Assembly (NCBI GenBank): GCA_028691405.1
Contig: JAQUZI010000009.1
Span: 1 to 14,000, forward strand
DNA from: Minisyncoccota bacterium
Lineage (GTDB): Bacteria; Patescibacteriota; Minisyncoccia; UBA6257; JAKLIH01
Direction of reading: 5' to 3'
Length of the DNA stretch: 14,000 nucleotides
Position numbers and translations under genes: made by a program. Below are positions 1 to 11,413 of the stretch, piece after piece (positions within the stretch are counted from its first letter, which is position 1; the number at the start of each line of letters is the position of its first letter). The notes beneath the pieces were generated by a model, which was not told the origin of the DNA, ran no database searches, and saw only the letters and a program-made list of their open reading frames with translations.

Positions 1-172
1 CAATATCATGTAAATAACCAGCTGCAATAACATTCTTATCAAACCCATATTCTTTCAAAATGTTAGCAACATTCATAGGGTGTAAAACCATAGGATAATC
101 AATATAGCCTTTTCTAACTTGCCCTTTGTGAGCATTAATTGCAAAATTTAAAGCCTTGGTTTCTACATCCAT
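1..172 (-). CDS. HD-domain protein, RelA/SpoT-like N-terminus (partial)
   Basis: The first 57 residues of a protein whose remainder lies outside the window. They read MDVETKALNFAINAHKGQVR and continue with a YPMVLHP segment and a VIAAGYLHDI segment. This spacing of FA..AH.GQ.RK, then HP, then LHD is that of the metal-dependent HD hydrolase domain found in RelA/SpoT proteins and small (p)ppGpp hydrolases; His31 and His55-Asp56 are the likely metal ligands. Such proteins break down, and if long also make, the alarmone (p)ppGpp, but other HD phosphohydrolases share this start, so the exact substrate is open. The ATG at 172 follows a good promoter (198-226) by about 26 bases and has no Shine-Dalgarno site. 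No TGA codon occurs in the visible part. Confidence 0.7.
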   Translation of the reverse strand, partial: MDVETKALNFAINAHKGQVRKGYIDYPMVLHPMNVANILKEYGFDKNVIAAGYLHDI

Positions 173-197
173 ATATTAAATTTTTAATATTAAAAAT

Positions 198-226
198 ATT
201 GTAATATATATTAACAAAAAAGTCAA
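198..226 (-). promoter_or_regulatory. Sigma70-type promoter of the HD-domain gene
   Basis: TTGACT (226-221) and TACAAT (203-198) are separated by exactly 17 bases. The predicted start near 191 leaves a leader of about 20 bases without any purine-rich ribosome binding site before the ATG at 172. Confidence 0.6.
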
Positions 227-300
227 TCAAAAAAACAACTGTATAATATTTAAATTTTATTTACAATAAATAAATATATAATTTTTAAAACTAAATTTAA

Positions 301-343
301 CTAAAAATGAAGACATTAACAAAGTTAACGCCTTCATCTTTAG
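301..343 (-). terminator. Hairpin downstream of 16S rRNA, possible terminator
   Basis: Arms 301-312 and 332-343 pair with a single A.C mismatch, and an inner TTAAC/GTTAA stem (316-320/324-328) extends the structure. It lies about 115 bases past the 16S 3' end. The uridine run after it on the minus strand is weak, so it may be a terminator or a processing element. The rest of 173-460 is AT-rich trailer with no reading frame, holding the 3' arm of the 16S processing stem (365-376). Confidence 0.5.
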
Positions 344-364
344 TTTCGATACTTTTCAGTTACC

Positions 365-376
365 CCAAATGGTTTA
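365..376 (-). other. 3' arm of the 16S precursor processing stem
   Basis: On the minus strand 376-365 reads TAAACCATTTGG, which pairs with CCAATGGTTTA at 2048-2038 upstream of 16S, with one bulged base. The two arms enclose the whole 16S gene, as expected of an RNase III-type processing stem. Confidence 0.5.
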
Positions 377-459
377 AGTATAAGGTCCAAAATATAAAAT
401 ATCTTGGGACGACCTTGGAAATAATCTAATTCAACGAATTGAACTAAATAAAAATTCCT

Positions 460-1990
<1,531 letters not shown>

Positions 1991-2037
1991 TAAATAACTG
2001 TATATTTTTTAATAAAAATAAAAAAACTTTAAAAGAA

Positions 2038-2048
2038 TAAACCATTGG
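2038..2048 (-). other. 5' arm of the 16S precursor processing stem
   Basis: On the minus strand this reads CCAATGGTTTA, complementary to 376-365 beyond the 3' end of 16S apart from one bulge. A separate 9-bp hairpin (2051-2059 with 2071-2079, CAACTAAAA/TTTTAGTTG) lies just upstream in the leader. Confidence 0.5.
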
Positions 2049-2099
2049 AGCAACTAAAAAATATCGAAAATTTTAGTTGTTTGTAATGATCGTTTCGAG

Positions 2100-2129
2100 T
2101 GTAAAAGAACACTTCCATAGTCTGGAAGT
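2100..2129 (-). promoter_or_regulatory. boxB/boxA-like antitermination leader of 16S
   Basis: Reading along the minus strand, a 7-bp hairpin with arms ACTTCCA and TGGAAGT (2129-2111) is followed at once by TGTTCTTTTACA (2111-2100). The latter matches E. coli rRNA boxA TGCTCTTTAACA at 10 of 12 bases, and the hairpin sits where boxB lies in E. coli rRNA leaders. boxA is bound by NusB-NusE to resist premature termination. The role here is inferred from sequence and position. Confidence 0.6.
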
Positions 2130-2140
2130 ATCTAAAACAT

Positions 2141-2169
2141 AATTTAACAAATTTTTAAGCATTTGTCAA
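2141..2169 (-). promoter_or_regulatory. rrs: Promoter of the separate 16S transcription unit
   Basis: A perfect -35 box TTGACA (2169-2164) and a 4-of-6 -10 box TAAATT (2146-2141) are spaced by 17 bases. It lies between the recR stop (2219) and the boxB/boxA leader, so 16S can be transcribed independently of the upstream wall operon and of the distant 23S-5S unit. Confidence 0.65.
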
Positions 2170-2218
2170 TAGCTGCAATTAACACTTTTTCCACTTAAAA
2201 CCTATATATTTGAACTTA

Positions 2219-2842
2219 TTAATTTCTGTTTTTAAAAGCCTCTATTAGTGTCTCCGTATCAGCAAATTCTACTTCACTCCCTACTGGAAGACCTATGCCT
2301 AATTGAGTAACTTTAACACCATATGGTTTTAATCTATCTTTAATTTCGTTCGCCGTCAAATACCCTTCGGAAGTAAAATTTAAAGCCAGCACTATCTCTT
2401 TTATTGGATCTTTATCTACTAAAGATTTTTTTATTTTAGAAATTAATAATTTCAAATCAATGCTTTTATCAATATCATTTTCAAATGTATTAATCAACCC
2501 ACCTAATACATAATAAACTCCTTTATACTTTCCTGTCTTTTCAATTGAAATTAAATCTGTATCTTTCTCAACAACGCATATTATTTTTTTATCTCTTTTT
2601 GCATCACCACAAATTGAACATAATTTTTGGTTTTTATTTTCTTTTTCAAAAACAAAATTACAGCTTTCGCATATATTAATTTTTTTAGAAATATCTCAAA
2701 ACAACTTAGCAATTTCATCTAATATTTTAGAATCATATCTAGCTAAAAAATATGAAAGGCGCTTGGCTTGTCGAGGCCCAATATTGGGTAATTTATTTAA
2801 TAAATTACTTAATTTAATTATTAAAGATTCTTCATTCCTCAT
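2219..2842 (-). CDS. recR: Recombination protein RecR (one TGA read as Trp)
   Basis: RecR works with RecF/RecO in the cytoplasm to load RecA at single-strand gaps. The 207-residue product compares with about 200 for the family. It shows the helix-hairpin-helix LNKLPNIGPRQAKRL (residues 15-29), a four-cysteine zinc finger (Cys58, Cys61, Cys75, Cys78), a Toprim segment starting IICVVEKDTD and continuing into KGVYYVLGG, and the C-terminal GLPVGSEVEFAD motif. Codon 49 (2698-2696) is TGA, in the helix before the zinc finger; the standard code would cut off the finger and Toprim domain. The ATG at 2842 lies 5 bases after the mltG stop and has no Shine-Dalgarno site. It is the last gene of the wall operon and stops with TAA. 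Confidence 0.95.
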
Positions 2843-2847
2843 ATTAA

Positions 2848-3864
2848 TTATTTTAAATATTTTGAAATATTAAGATTATGTTCATCTAATGTTTTCGCAA
2901 ACACCGCATCTTTACTGTCTGGTTTGGTAATATAATACAAATAGTCTGTGTCTATATTATTTAAAACCAAGCTAAAAGTCTCATAACCAACGTTACAAAT
3001 CGGCCCTGGTATTATCTCTTTATACATATATGTATTATATAACGATTCTAATTTTTTATCATTGTTTGTTAACTCCTTACAAACCGGATCTCCATTATTT
3101 AAATACTCATTCATTATTTTAATATAACACAACGTTGCGTCAATTTGAAATAACATATTATTATTCATACGATTTCTAATAACCGATACTGCATTTGGTA
3201 TATCTTTCTTGTGATATATTTCTTTTTCAATTAAAGAAGCTAATATTAATTTATCATATATATTACCATCAATATCACCTTTAAATTTCAAATACATTTC
3301 TTTATTAAAATTATCTAAAAACACTTTAACAACTTCATCAATATCCATTCCTTCAACAAAATAATAAGTATCAGGATATAAAAAACCCTCTAAATTATTA
3401 TTTTGATCAACATTTTTCAAAAAAGGATATTCATAAATCCTATCACTTAGTCTATCAACTGTATAATTAACTAAATCAAATTTATTTATTAATACACCAC
3501 TTTCAATCAATTTGTTTTCTATTTGATAAATGTTTAACCCCTCAGGAATTACTACTAACACCCCGTGATTATCTTTCAACACAGAAACAATATTTTCAAT
3601 TGTATACTTCCCATCAAACAAATAAGTCCCTGGTTTAATCTGCGCATAATCTCCGTTAAAATAAGCAAACAAAACAAATAAACCTTTATCTCGTATAACC
3701 CCTTCTTGTTTTAAATTATTAGCAATTGATAAAAAATTATCCCCCGGATTTATCACGAATTTTTTGTTTTCAATTTCCATTTTACTATCTATCATCACTT
3801 TAAAAACAAACAGTATTAATAACAATATTAAAGCTAATCATATTTTTAAATTTTTCTTTTTCAT
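2848..3864 (-). CDS. mltG: Endolytic murein transglycosylase MltG (YceG-like)
   Basis: MltG is an inner-membrane lytic transglycosylase that cuts nascent glycan strands and so sets their length. The 338-residue protein starts MKKKNLKI, then a TGA-coded Trp9, then one hydrophobic segment to about residue 27 as membrane anchor. A LysM-like region follows (about 37-83, NPGDNFLSIA), then family signatures: EGFLYPDTYYF (159-169), ASLIEKE holding the presumed catalytic glutamate (about 213), NRM then QIDAT, YNTY (276-279) and PGPICN (286-291), with a T..EHN motif near the end. The ATG at 3864 was chosen because it gives a positively charged N-terminus; a start after the TGA would lose that end of the anchor. 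It begins 4 bases after rodA and lies 5 bases before recR. No Shine-Dalgarno site is seen. Stop TAA. Confidence 0.95.
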
Positions 3865-3868
3865 AATT

Positions 3869-4957
3869 TTATCTATTATTAATATTTAAAATCATACCTA
3901 ACATAATGAAATCGACAATAAGATGAGATCCTCCTAAACTAACAAATGGCAAAGCAATCCCAATAACTGGCAACAAACCAACATTTGCGCCAATGTTTAT
4001 AACCATTTCTACAAATATTTTAATCCACAAACCAATAACAATCAACCGGCTAAAGTTAGTTTTAGCAAACATTATTACATCTCAAAAATAACTAAACATC
4101 AACCAAAAACCTAACAACAAAACGCTGACACCAATTAGCCCTAATTCTTCCGCTATAGATGCAAATATAAAATCTGTTTTAGCTTCAGGTAAAAATTGCA
4201 ATTGAGTTTGAGTTCCTCAACCCAAGCCTTTCCCTCACAACTTGCCACTACCAATAGCCACTATTGATTGTCTTTGATTGTAATTTAAACCTGAAGGATC
4301 TAACTCAGGATTAACAAAAGAAATCAATCTATTTCTTTGATAATCACGCAACACATATTTAAACCCAACAAAACCAATTGAAAAAATAATCAATAAAATT
4401 ATAATTAGATGCCTTACTCTTAAATCACACAAAACTAGCATTATTAATCAAATAAAAAACATAATAATTACTGATCCTAAATCTGGTTGTAATAAGGCCA
4501 AAACACACGGTAATCCAACAAAAAACCCTGTTTTAACAATATTTACTAAATTTCATATTTCTGATTTTTTATCATACAAGATCTTTGCCAATAAAACAAT
4601 CAAAGATATTTTCATAAACTCAACTGGTTGTATGCTAAAAAATCCAAAATTAAATCAGCCCGTAATCCCCCTTGTTGTTTGACCAACAACTAATAACATA
4701 CCCAACATTATTAAACAAGAAACATAAAATATCAAAGAAAAAGACGAGTGGTTTTTAAAAATATTAAAATCTATTTTAGAAAAAATTCACAAGAAAACAA
4801 AAGATACAATTAAAAATATTAATTGTCTATAAAAAGAACTTAAACTTTCATATCTATTCATACTTAAACTAGCTAACATTAATAAACTTAATGAGCTTAA
4901 TATAAATAAACTTGTAAATAATTTTCAATTTTTAAATAAATAATCTTTAATACTCAT
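3869..4957 (-). CDS. rodA: Rod-shape SEDS glycosyltransferase RodA (eight TGA = Trp)
   Basis: RodA polymerises lipid II into glycan strands in the membrane, normally with a class B penicillin-binding protein (not in this window). The 362-residue protein is rich in membrane helices and has the SEDS signatures GITGWFNFGFFSIQPVEF (98-115), LLQPDLGS (155-162), GSGKLWGKGLGWGTQTQ, FLPEAKTDFIFA with Asp262 as the likely catalytic aspartate, and INIGANVGLLPVIGI then LPFVSLGGS near the C-terminus. GKGLGWGTQ favours RodA over FtsW. Eight tryptophans are TGA (residues 11, 57, 101, 135, 170, 241, 247, 292) and two are TGG (285, 311). Trp101 falls on the conserved Trp before the first Q-P motif. The ATG at 4957 follows the upstream gene by 5 bases, without a Shine-Dalgarno site. 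Stop TAA. Confidence 0.95.
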
Positions 4958-4962
4958 AAAAA

Positions 4963-6333
4963 CTAGTCTACATTACTCTTATCAAACACATTAGTATACA
5001 CCTGCAATCCCCCTGGGCAAACACTAATATTTTCGCCCATTTTATTTGTTCAAGACAAATTAATACTTTTATTACCTTTAGCCGCAATACTGGTATTTGT
5101 TTGAGAAATAGCAATAGCATTATTGTTTCCGTCGCACAAAAAGCTAATTATATCTACTTTTTTCCAAGCAGCATTTGTATTATTAAAAATATTAAAATCC
5201 AAATTTGCTGTAATCCCTGGTGGAACCTCTCCTTGATTAGTATTCTTATTTAACAACAAATTTAATTGCGTTCTCGTTGGTGTATCGAACTCACCTGTTA
5301 CTTGCAATCCATAATTGTCCTGAAATCTTTCTAAAGCTCTTTTTAATAAATAATCAAAATTTCCATTAATTCTACCTTCCGGATAAAAATTAGGGTATTC
5401 TTTTAAAACTCTTTGTAATTCACTAACATCTGAATTTTTATCCCCAAAACTTAAATTCTTATCAAAGCTAAAACCAGACACACTAGCTACACTTTGAGTT
5501 TGTCCACCATAAGACTGATTTAAATATTCTCTAGTTTTGTAGTCAACAATACCTGTTTGAGGATATATATCTATTGATCTTTGAAAACGAATAACCGCTT
5601 TATATGTTGCTAAATCAAAAACACCATTAACAACTCCTTCTGGATAAATACTTGCATCTTGAGCTAAAATAGATTGTAAATTAAACACATCTTCTCCTTG
5701 ATCGCCTCTCTTTAAATCACGATTAAAATTATAAACCATATTGCTAGGTTTTGTAGTTCTCGTCACAATTTCACCACTTCCAGTTTTTAAAACAACATTG
5801 CTTATACTAAACAAATTTGCCTCAATAAAATCACTGCTTAAAGGTTTGCTTCAAACTACTTTTGTATTATCAATTTTAAAAACAATTTTGTCAAATTCAA
5901 AATTAGGTTTTTCAACAATATCAACAATATATTTTACTTGATTTGGTAAAATATAGTTTTTGCCTTCTACCTTCTTAATAATATTTTCTTTTGTTTTCCC
6001 TCTCTCTTCTGTTACTGTTACAAAATAAAAAGTATATGAAAATTCCTTAGCCCCCCAATCATCATTCATATTAGTAACTCGATTGTATATAAAATAATTG
6101 TTTTGTTGCAATAATGCTGAAGCACTTTCTTTGTATTCTAGTGCGCTTAAAGTTTTAATTTCGCACGACTGACAAGGTCCACCACAATCTACCCCTGTTT
6201 CACCATTATTCTGTATACCATCAAAGCAAGATGGTTTTGACTGAAACATTTTAAAAACACCTAGTCCAATAAAAAATATTAAAACCAAAGTTAACACTGA
6301 ATAAATTGTTTGTTTAAAAAATCTTTCTGTCAT
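4963..6333 (-). CDS. Membrane-anchored protein with two peptidoglycan-binding domains
   Basis: First gene of the wall operon, 456 residues. A hydrophobic segment (about 10-28) anchors it with the bulk outside. Then comes a Cys-rich motif, CFDGIQNNGETGVDCGGPC (36-54) plus Cys57, resembling short motifs in envelope proteins of Parcubacteria (from memory). Two peptidoglycan-binding type 1 domains follow (about 207-272 and 294-361); each has the L..G..G.DV..LQ start, YPEG, G.FD and RFQ elements. The C-terminal part (374-456) looks like a beta-rich domain with LCDG and VCPGG cysteines. Trp161 and Trp428 are TGA, Trp93 and Trp390 are TGG; without recoding it would split in two and lose its tail. 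The promoter at 6360-6388 serves it. No enzymatic domain was seen, so a scaffold or sensor role at the wall is inferred from context. Stop TAG. Confidence 0.88.
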
Positions 6334-6359
6334 ATAAATATATTAAAACTATTAATTAA

Positions 6360-6388
6360 AGTATACTAAATTTTTCTTTTTTTTACAA
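6360..6388 (-). promoter_or_regulatory. Promoter of the wall-recR operon
   Basis: TTGTAA (6388-6383) and TATACT (6365-6360) are spaced by 17 bases, just after the 5S terminator and about 27 bases before the ATG at 6333. It would drive the peptidoglycan-binding gene, rodA, mltG and recR, which are separated by only 4-5 bases. Confidence 0.6.
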
Positions 6389-6392
6389 TAGT

Positions 6393-6437
6393 AAAAATTA
6401 AAAAGCCAGCGATCTTGGATAACCAAAATCGCTGACA
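6393..6437 (-). terminator. Terminator of the 23S-5S transcript
   Basis: On the minus strand CAGCGAT and ATCGCTG form a 7-bp stem with a nested TTGG/CCAA pairing, followed by GCTTTTTAATTTTT. It starts a few bases after 5S and ends the rRNA unit before the next promoter. Confidence 0.8.
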
Positions 6438-6442
6438 CAAAA

Positions 6443-6549
6443 GGCTGGCAAACTCTACCTTCCCCAAAAGAGTATTATCGAGTTATGATACTTTCACGAT
6501 CGTGTTCGAAATGGGAACGGGTGGTACATATCATAATTAATCACCAGCC
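6443..6549 (-). rRNA. rrf: 5S ribosomal RNA
   Basis: A 107-base RNA whose ends GGCTGG and CCAGCC pair as helix 1. The inner sequence has the 5S landmarks CCACCCGTTCCCATTTCGAAC and GAAAGTATCA. It lies about 58 bases after the 23S 3' end and just before a terminator. It is slightly shorter than the usual 115-120 bases. Confidence 0.92.
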
Positions 6550-6607
6550 AAAATGTTAAAAGAAAAAGGGATATATATGTTTTTTCAAACAAATTAATAT
6601 CTTAATA

Positions 6608-9680
<3,073 letters not shown>

Positions 9681-9761
9681 AATTAAAATATCAATTAAGT
9701 TTGTTTTTAAAAATTTTATATTTTCCGGATGAAAATACATATATTTATACCCTTCTTCTTT

Positions 9762-9773
9762 TATTAAAGATCA
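9762..9773 (-). promoter_or_regulatory. boxA-like element in the 23S leader
   Basis: TGATCTTTAATA on the minus strand matches boxA TGCTCTTTAACA at 10 of 12 bases. It lies between the hairpin at 9793-9817 and the 23S 5' end. In an AT-rich leader such a match can arise by chance; the similar element before 16S makes it more credible. Confidence 0.4.
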
Positions 9774-9792
9774 ATCAATATAAATTTGAGAT

Positions 9793-9817
9793 AAAAAAGC
9801 CGCTTTTTTTCAAGCGG
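9793..9817 (-). terminator. Terminator-like hairpin inside the 23S leader
   Basis: On the minus strand CCGCTT, loop GAAAAA, AAGCGG, then C and six T form a typical intrinsic terminator. It stands about 100 bases after the predicted 23S start site and 113 bases before the 23S gene, so it could act as an attenuator or end a short leader RNA. The remainder of 9681-9924 is AT-rich and holds only a 14-codon frame (9887-9843) without a ribosome binding site. Confidence 0.55.
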
Positions 9818-9924
9818 TACATCCACAAAAAATATTGTGTTTTTACCACCTATTTTGCATGTCTTCTTTTAACTCATAATTATTCATAAAATGAATGAAT
9901 TTTTATTATTGATTAATTGTTACT

Positions 9925-9952
9925 ATTATACCATATTTATATTAAAAGTCAA
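9925..9952 (-). promoter_or_regulatory. rrl: Promoter of the 23S-5S unit
   Basis: TTGACT (9952-9947) and a perfect TATAAT (9930-9925) are spaced by 16 bases. It is the best -10 box in the window and lies just after the terminator of the upstream operon, so the 23S-5S unit has its own start about 240 bases before the mature 23S end. Confidence 0.7.
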
Positions 9953-10002
9953 TAGTTTGCATGTGTAAAAAAAGTGAATAACTAGTTATTTTTTTAATTG
10001 AA

Positions 10003-10044
10003 AAAGGAGGGGACCATCCTCTTGGTTTCTACCCACCCTCCTTT
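10003..10044 (-). terminator. Terminator of the 10682-10085 operon
   Basis: Arms AAAGGAGGG (10003-10011) and CCCTCCTTT (10036-10044) form a 9-bp GC-rich stem. On the minus strand it is followed by TTTTTCAATT. It lies about 40 bases past the stop at 10085. Confidence 0.8.
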
Positions 10045-10084
10045 GTTTACGTTTTACATTATATTTTCCTTTCTATAATATAAT

Positions 10085-10510
10085 TTAAATTGGATCTTTT
10101 TTATCTTTGGGCAACTTTGGCCCAAAGACGAAAGTAACATCTTCGCCACTACTAATATTAATCGTTTTAAAAATATATTCCCCCGCTTCTAGCAGCGGGC
10201 AAACATCATCAACTGCAATAATATCTACGAGCTCTCCCTGGGATAAATCCCAGGATATATCTTCCCACTTACCAGTGAGAGATCTATAAATCTCCACTTT
10301 TGTTCCATCTGGAATTTCTTCCATCCGGAAAAAAGTTTCATAATTCAAGACTATTGGGAACAATCTATCATCCCCACTTTTTAAATTCACATGAAGAAAG
10401 AACCTGTTATCTATGGTTCTTTCTTCCTCAAACCATCTATATGCTTGCGCTTTAGAAAGAGTACAAGCTAAGACAATAATAACAAAAATTAAAAAAATTA
10501 TCTTTTTCAT
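10085..10510 (-). CDS. Small secreted protein of unknown function
   Basis: A 141-residue protein of unrecognised family. It starts MKKIIFLIFVIIVLACTLSKAQA, a clear signal peptide (cleavage likely after AQA, or lipoprotein-like processing at Cys17, though the lipobox fit is poor). The mature part is mostly beta-like and acidic (RWFEEERTIDNRFFLHVNL, then GKWEDISWDLSQG, then FGPKLPKDKKDPI) with one Cys (VDDVCPLLEAG). All three Trp are TGG, unlike the recoded genes nearby, and local GC is higher. AAGGAG (10522-10517) lies 6 bases before the ATG, a classical Shine-Dalgarno site that the host 16S tail would not match. It is the second gene of a two-gene operon and stops with TAA. A recent import is plausible but not shown. 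Confidence 0.8.
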   Translation of the reverse strand: MKKIIFLIFVIIVLACTLSKAQAYRWFEEERTIDNRFFLHVNLKSGDDRLFPIVLNYETFFRMEEIPDGTKVEIYRSLTGKWEDISWDLSQGELVDIIAVDDVCPLLEAGEYIFKTINISSGEDVTFVFGPKLPKDKKDPI

Positions 10511-10523
10511 TTTTTTCTCCTTC

Positions 10524-10682
10524 TCACTCTTTATTATCTAAATTTATATACACTACAAACAAGACAGAACAAACAAATAAAAAAATTTTTGTTTCTGTGC
10601 TATGTGGTTGTATTGACCACATATATACACTGTAAATTGCAATGGCGACAGCTAGGCTTAGAATAAACCTTTTAAATTTCAT
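10524..10682 (-). CDS. 52-residue membrane peptide, apparent TGA stop
   Basis: A short reading frame starting MKFKRFILSLAVAIAVYSVY, with two hydrophobic stretches (about 5-20 and 35-48) around a polar turn (QPHSTETK), so a small double-spanning membrane protein; family not recognised. GGAGG (10693-10689) sits 6 bases before the ATG, the strongest Shine-Dalgarno site in the window. Its single Trp is TGG. The frame meets TGA at 10526-10524, directly before the ribosome binding site of the next gene, the layout expected if TGA is a stop. With TGA as Trp it would run 24 codons further, overlapping the next gene in another frame, to about 76 residues before TAA. Which reading applies in this host is open. 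Confidence 0.6.
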   Translation of the reverse strand: MKFKRFILSLAVAIAIYSVYMWSIQPHSTETKIFLFVCSVLFVVYINLDNKE

Positions 10683-10711
10683 AACGAACCTCCGAAAAAA
10701 ATTTAATTTAA

Positions 10712-10752
10712 ATTATATATATATATTGACTGCTTGATTTACATCAAAGCAG
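10712..10752 (-). promoter_or_regulatory. Candidate promoter and operator of the small-protein operon
   Basis: TATAAT (10717-10712) occurs in a TA repeat, with TTGATG (10747-10742) 24 bases upstream; a TTGATG-16-TATATA pairing is also possible. An imperfect palindrome, CTGCTTTGAT-GTAA-ATCAAGCAG (10752-10730), overlaps the candidate -35 box and could bind a regulator. The low complexity makes the exact promoter uncertain. Confidence 0.35.
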
Positions 10753-10776
10753 ATTAGAAAATTTTTAAAGAGCTTT

Positions 10777-10801
10777 AAAAAAACCAAATTTCTTTGGTTT
10801 T
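10777..10801 (-). terminator. Terminator of the gatC-gatA operon
   Basis: Arms AAAACCAAA (10780-10788) and TTTGGTTTT (10793-10801) with a 4-base loop form a 9-bp stem, followed on the minus strand by a T run. It lies about 50 bases after the last gene of the operon. It could work in both directions. Confidence 0.7.
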
Positions 10802-10848
10802 ATATAATCTAATTATATCATAAATATATGACTTTGTCAATACCCAGC

Positions 10849-11409
10849 CTACAACTTTTTAAGCTCTTCCATTCCCTGCATATATGTATTAATTAATTTC
10901 TCTGTCTCTTCTTTTGTTAATAAATAGTTATTATCATCTAAAATCTCTGATATTGTATTATGCGTATTTTTAATATCTTCTAGATTAGGCAAATACTCTT
11001 CCGGCACATTATTTAATCTATCAATCATATCATTTCCTTTAAACCCAATCTCCGCAACCACATTATTAAAATAACTGTCAATTTCAGCTAAAGCTAATTT
11101 TCAATACAAAATATTTTCAAATGAAATATACTCTTCAACTTTTTTCATCATTGCTTTAATTTTCGAATCATATAGTAAAGATTGTTTTTCAATCCCACTC
11201 AAACCAACATTAGTATTTTTTTTAACTTTAATTTTTTTAGATTTTATCTTTATAAACAAAATCAAAAACAATAAAACCAAGGATACTAAAATTCCAATCA
11301 ACCTTAACCAAAACAAAAAATTAGAAAATGTATCCCTTAAAAACAACGGAGAGGCTATACGTACTGCTTCTTGTAAATCACCAAAAGTTAACAAATCATA
11401 AAAACCCAT
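10849..11409 (-). CDS. Single-span membrane protein, CPR-type hypothetical (one TGA)
   Basis: A 186-residue protein. The N-terminal part holds a long hydrophobic segment (about 31-54, FLFWLRLIGILVSLVLLF), followed by a lysine-rich stretch. The C-terminal half (about 85-186) is helical and soluble, with YWKLALAEIDSYF, then a GFKGNDMIDRLNNV segment and the ending LTKEETEKLINTYMQGMEEL. This half resembles, from memory, a widespread Patescibacteria family with the consensus WKLAIIEAD...L...G..G.TM..RL; its function is unknown. Trp103 of WKLA is TGA and Trp34 is TGG; the standard code would split the gene and remove the conserved half. The ATG is 4 bases after the gatA stop, so it is probably cotranscribed. 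No Shine-Dalgarno site. Stop TAG. Confidence 0.85.
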
Positions 11410-11413
11410 AATA

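Noticed and set aside
3869..6333. Wall genes as pseudogenes broken by stop codons
   Set aside because: All interruptions are TGA, with no TAA, TAG or frameshift, and conserved motifs continue in frame across each one. Decay would not hit one codon type 14 times.
9701..9889. 62-residue plus-strand frame
   Set aside because: It covers the 23S leader, including a hairpin and a boxA-like element on the other strand. It has no promoter or ribosome site of its own.
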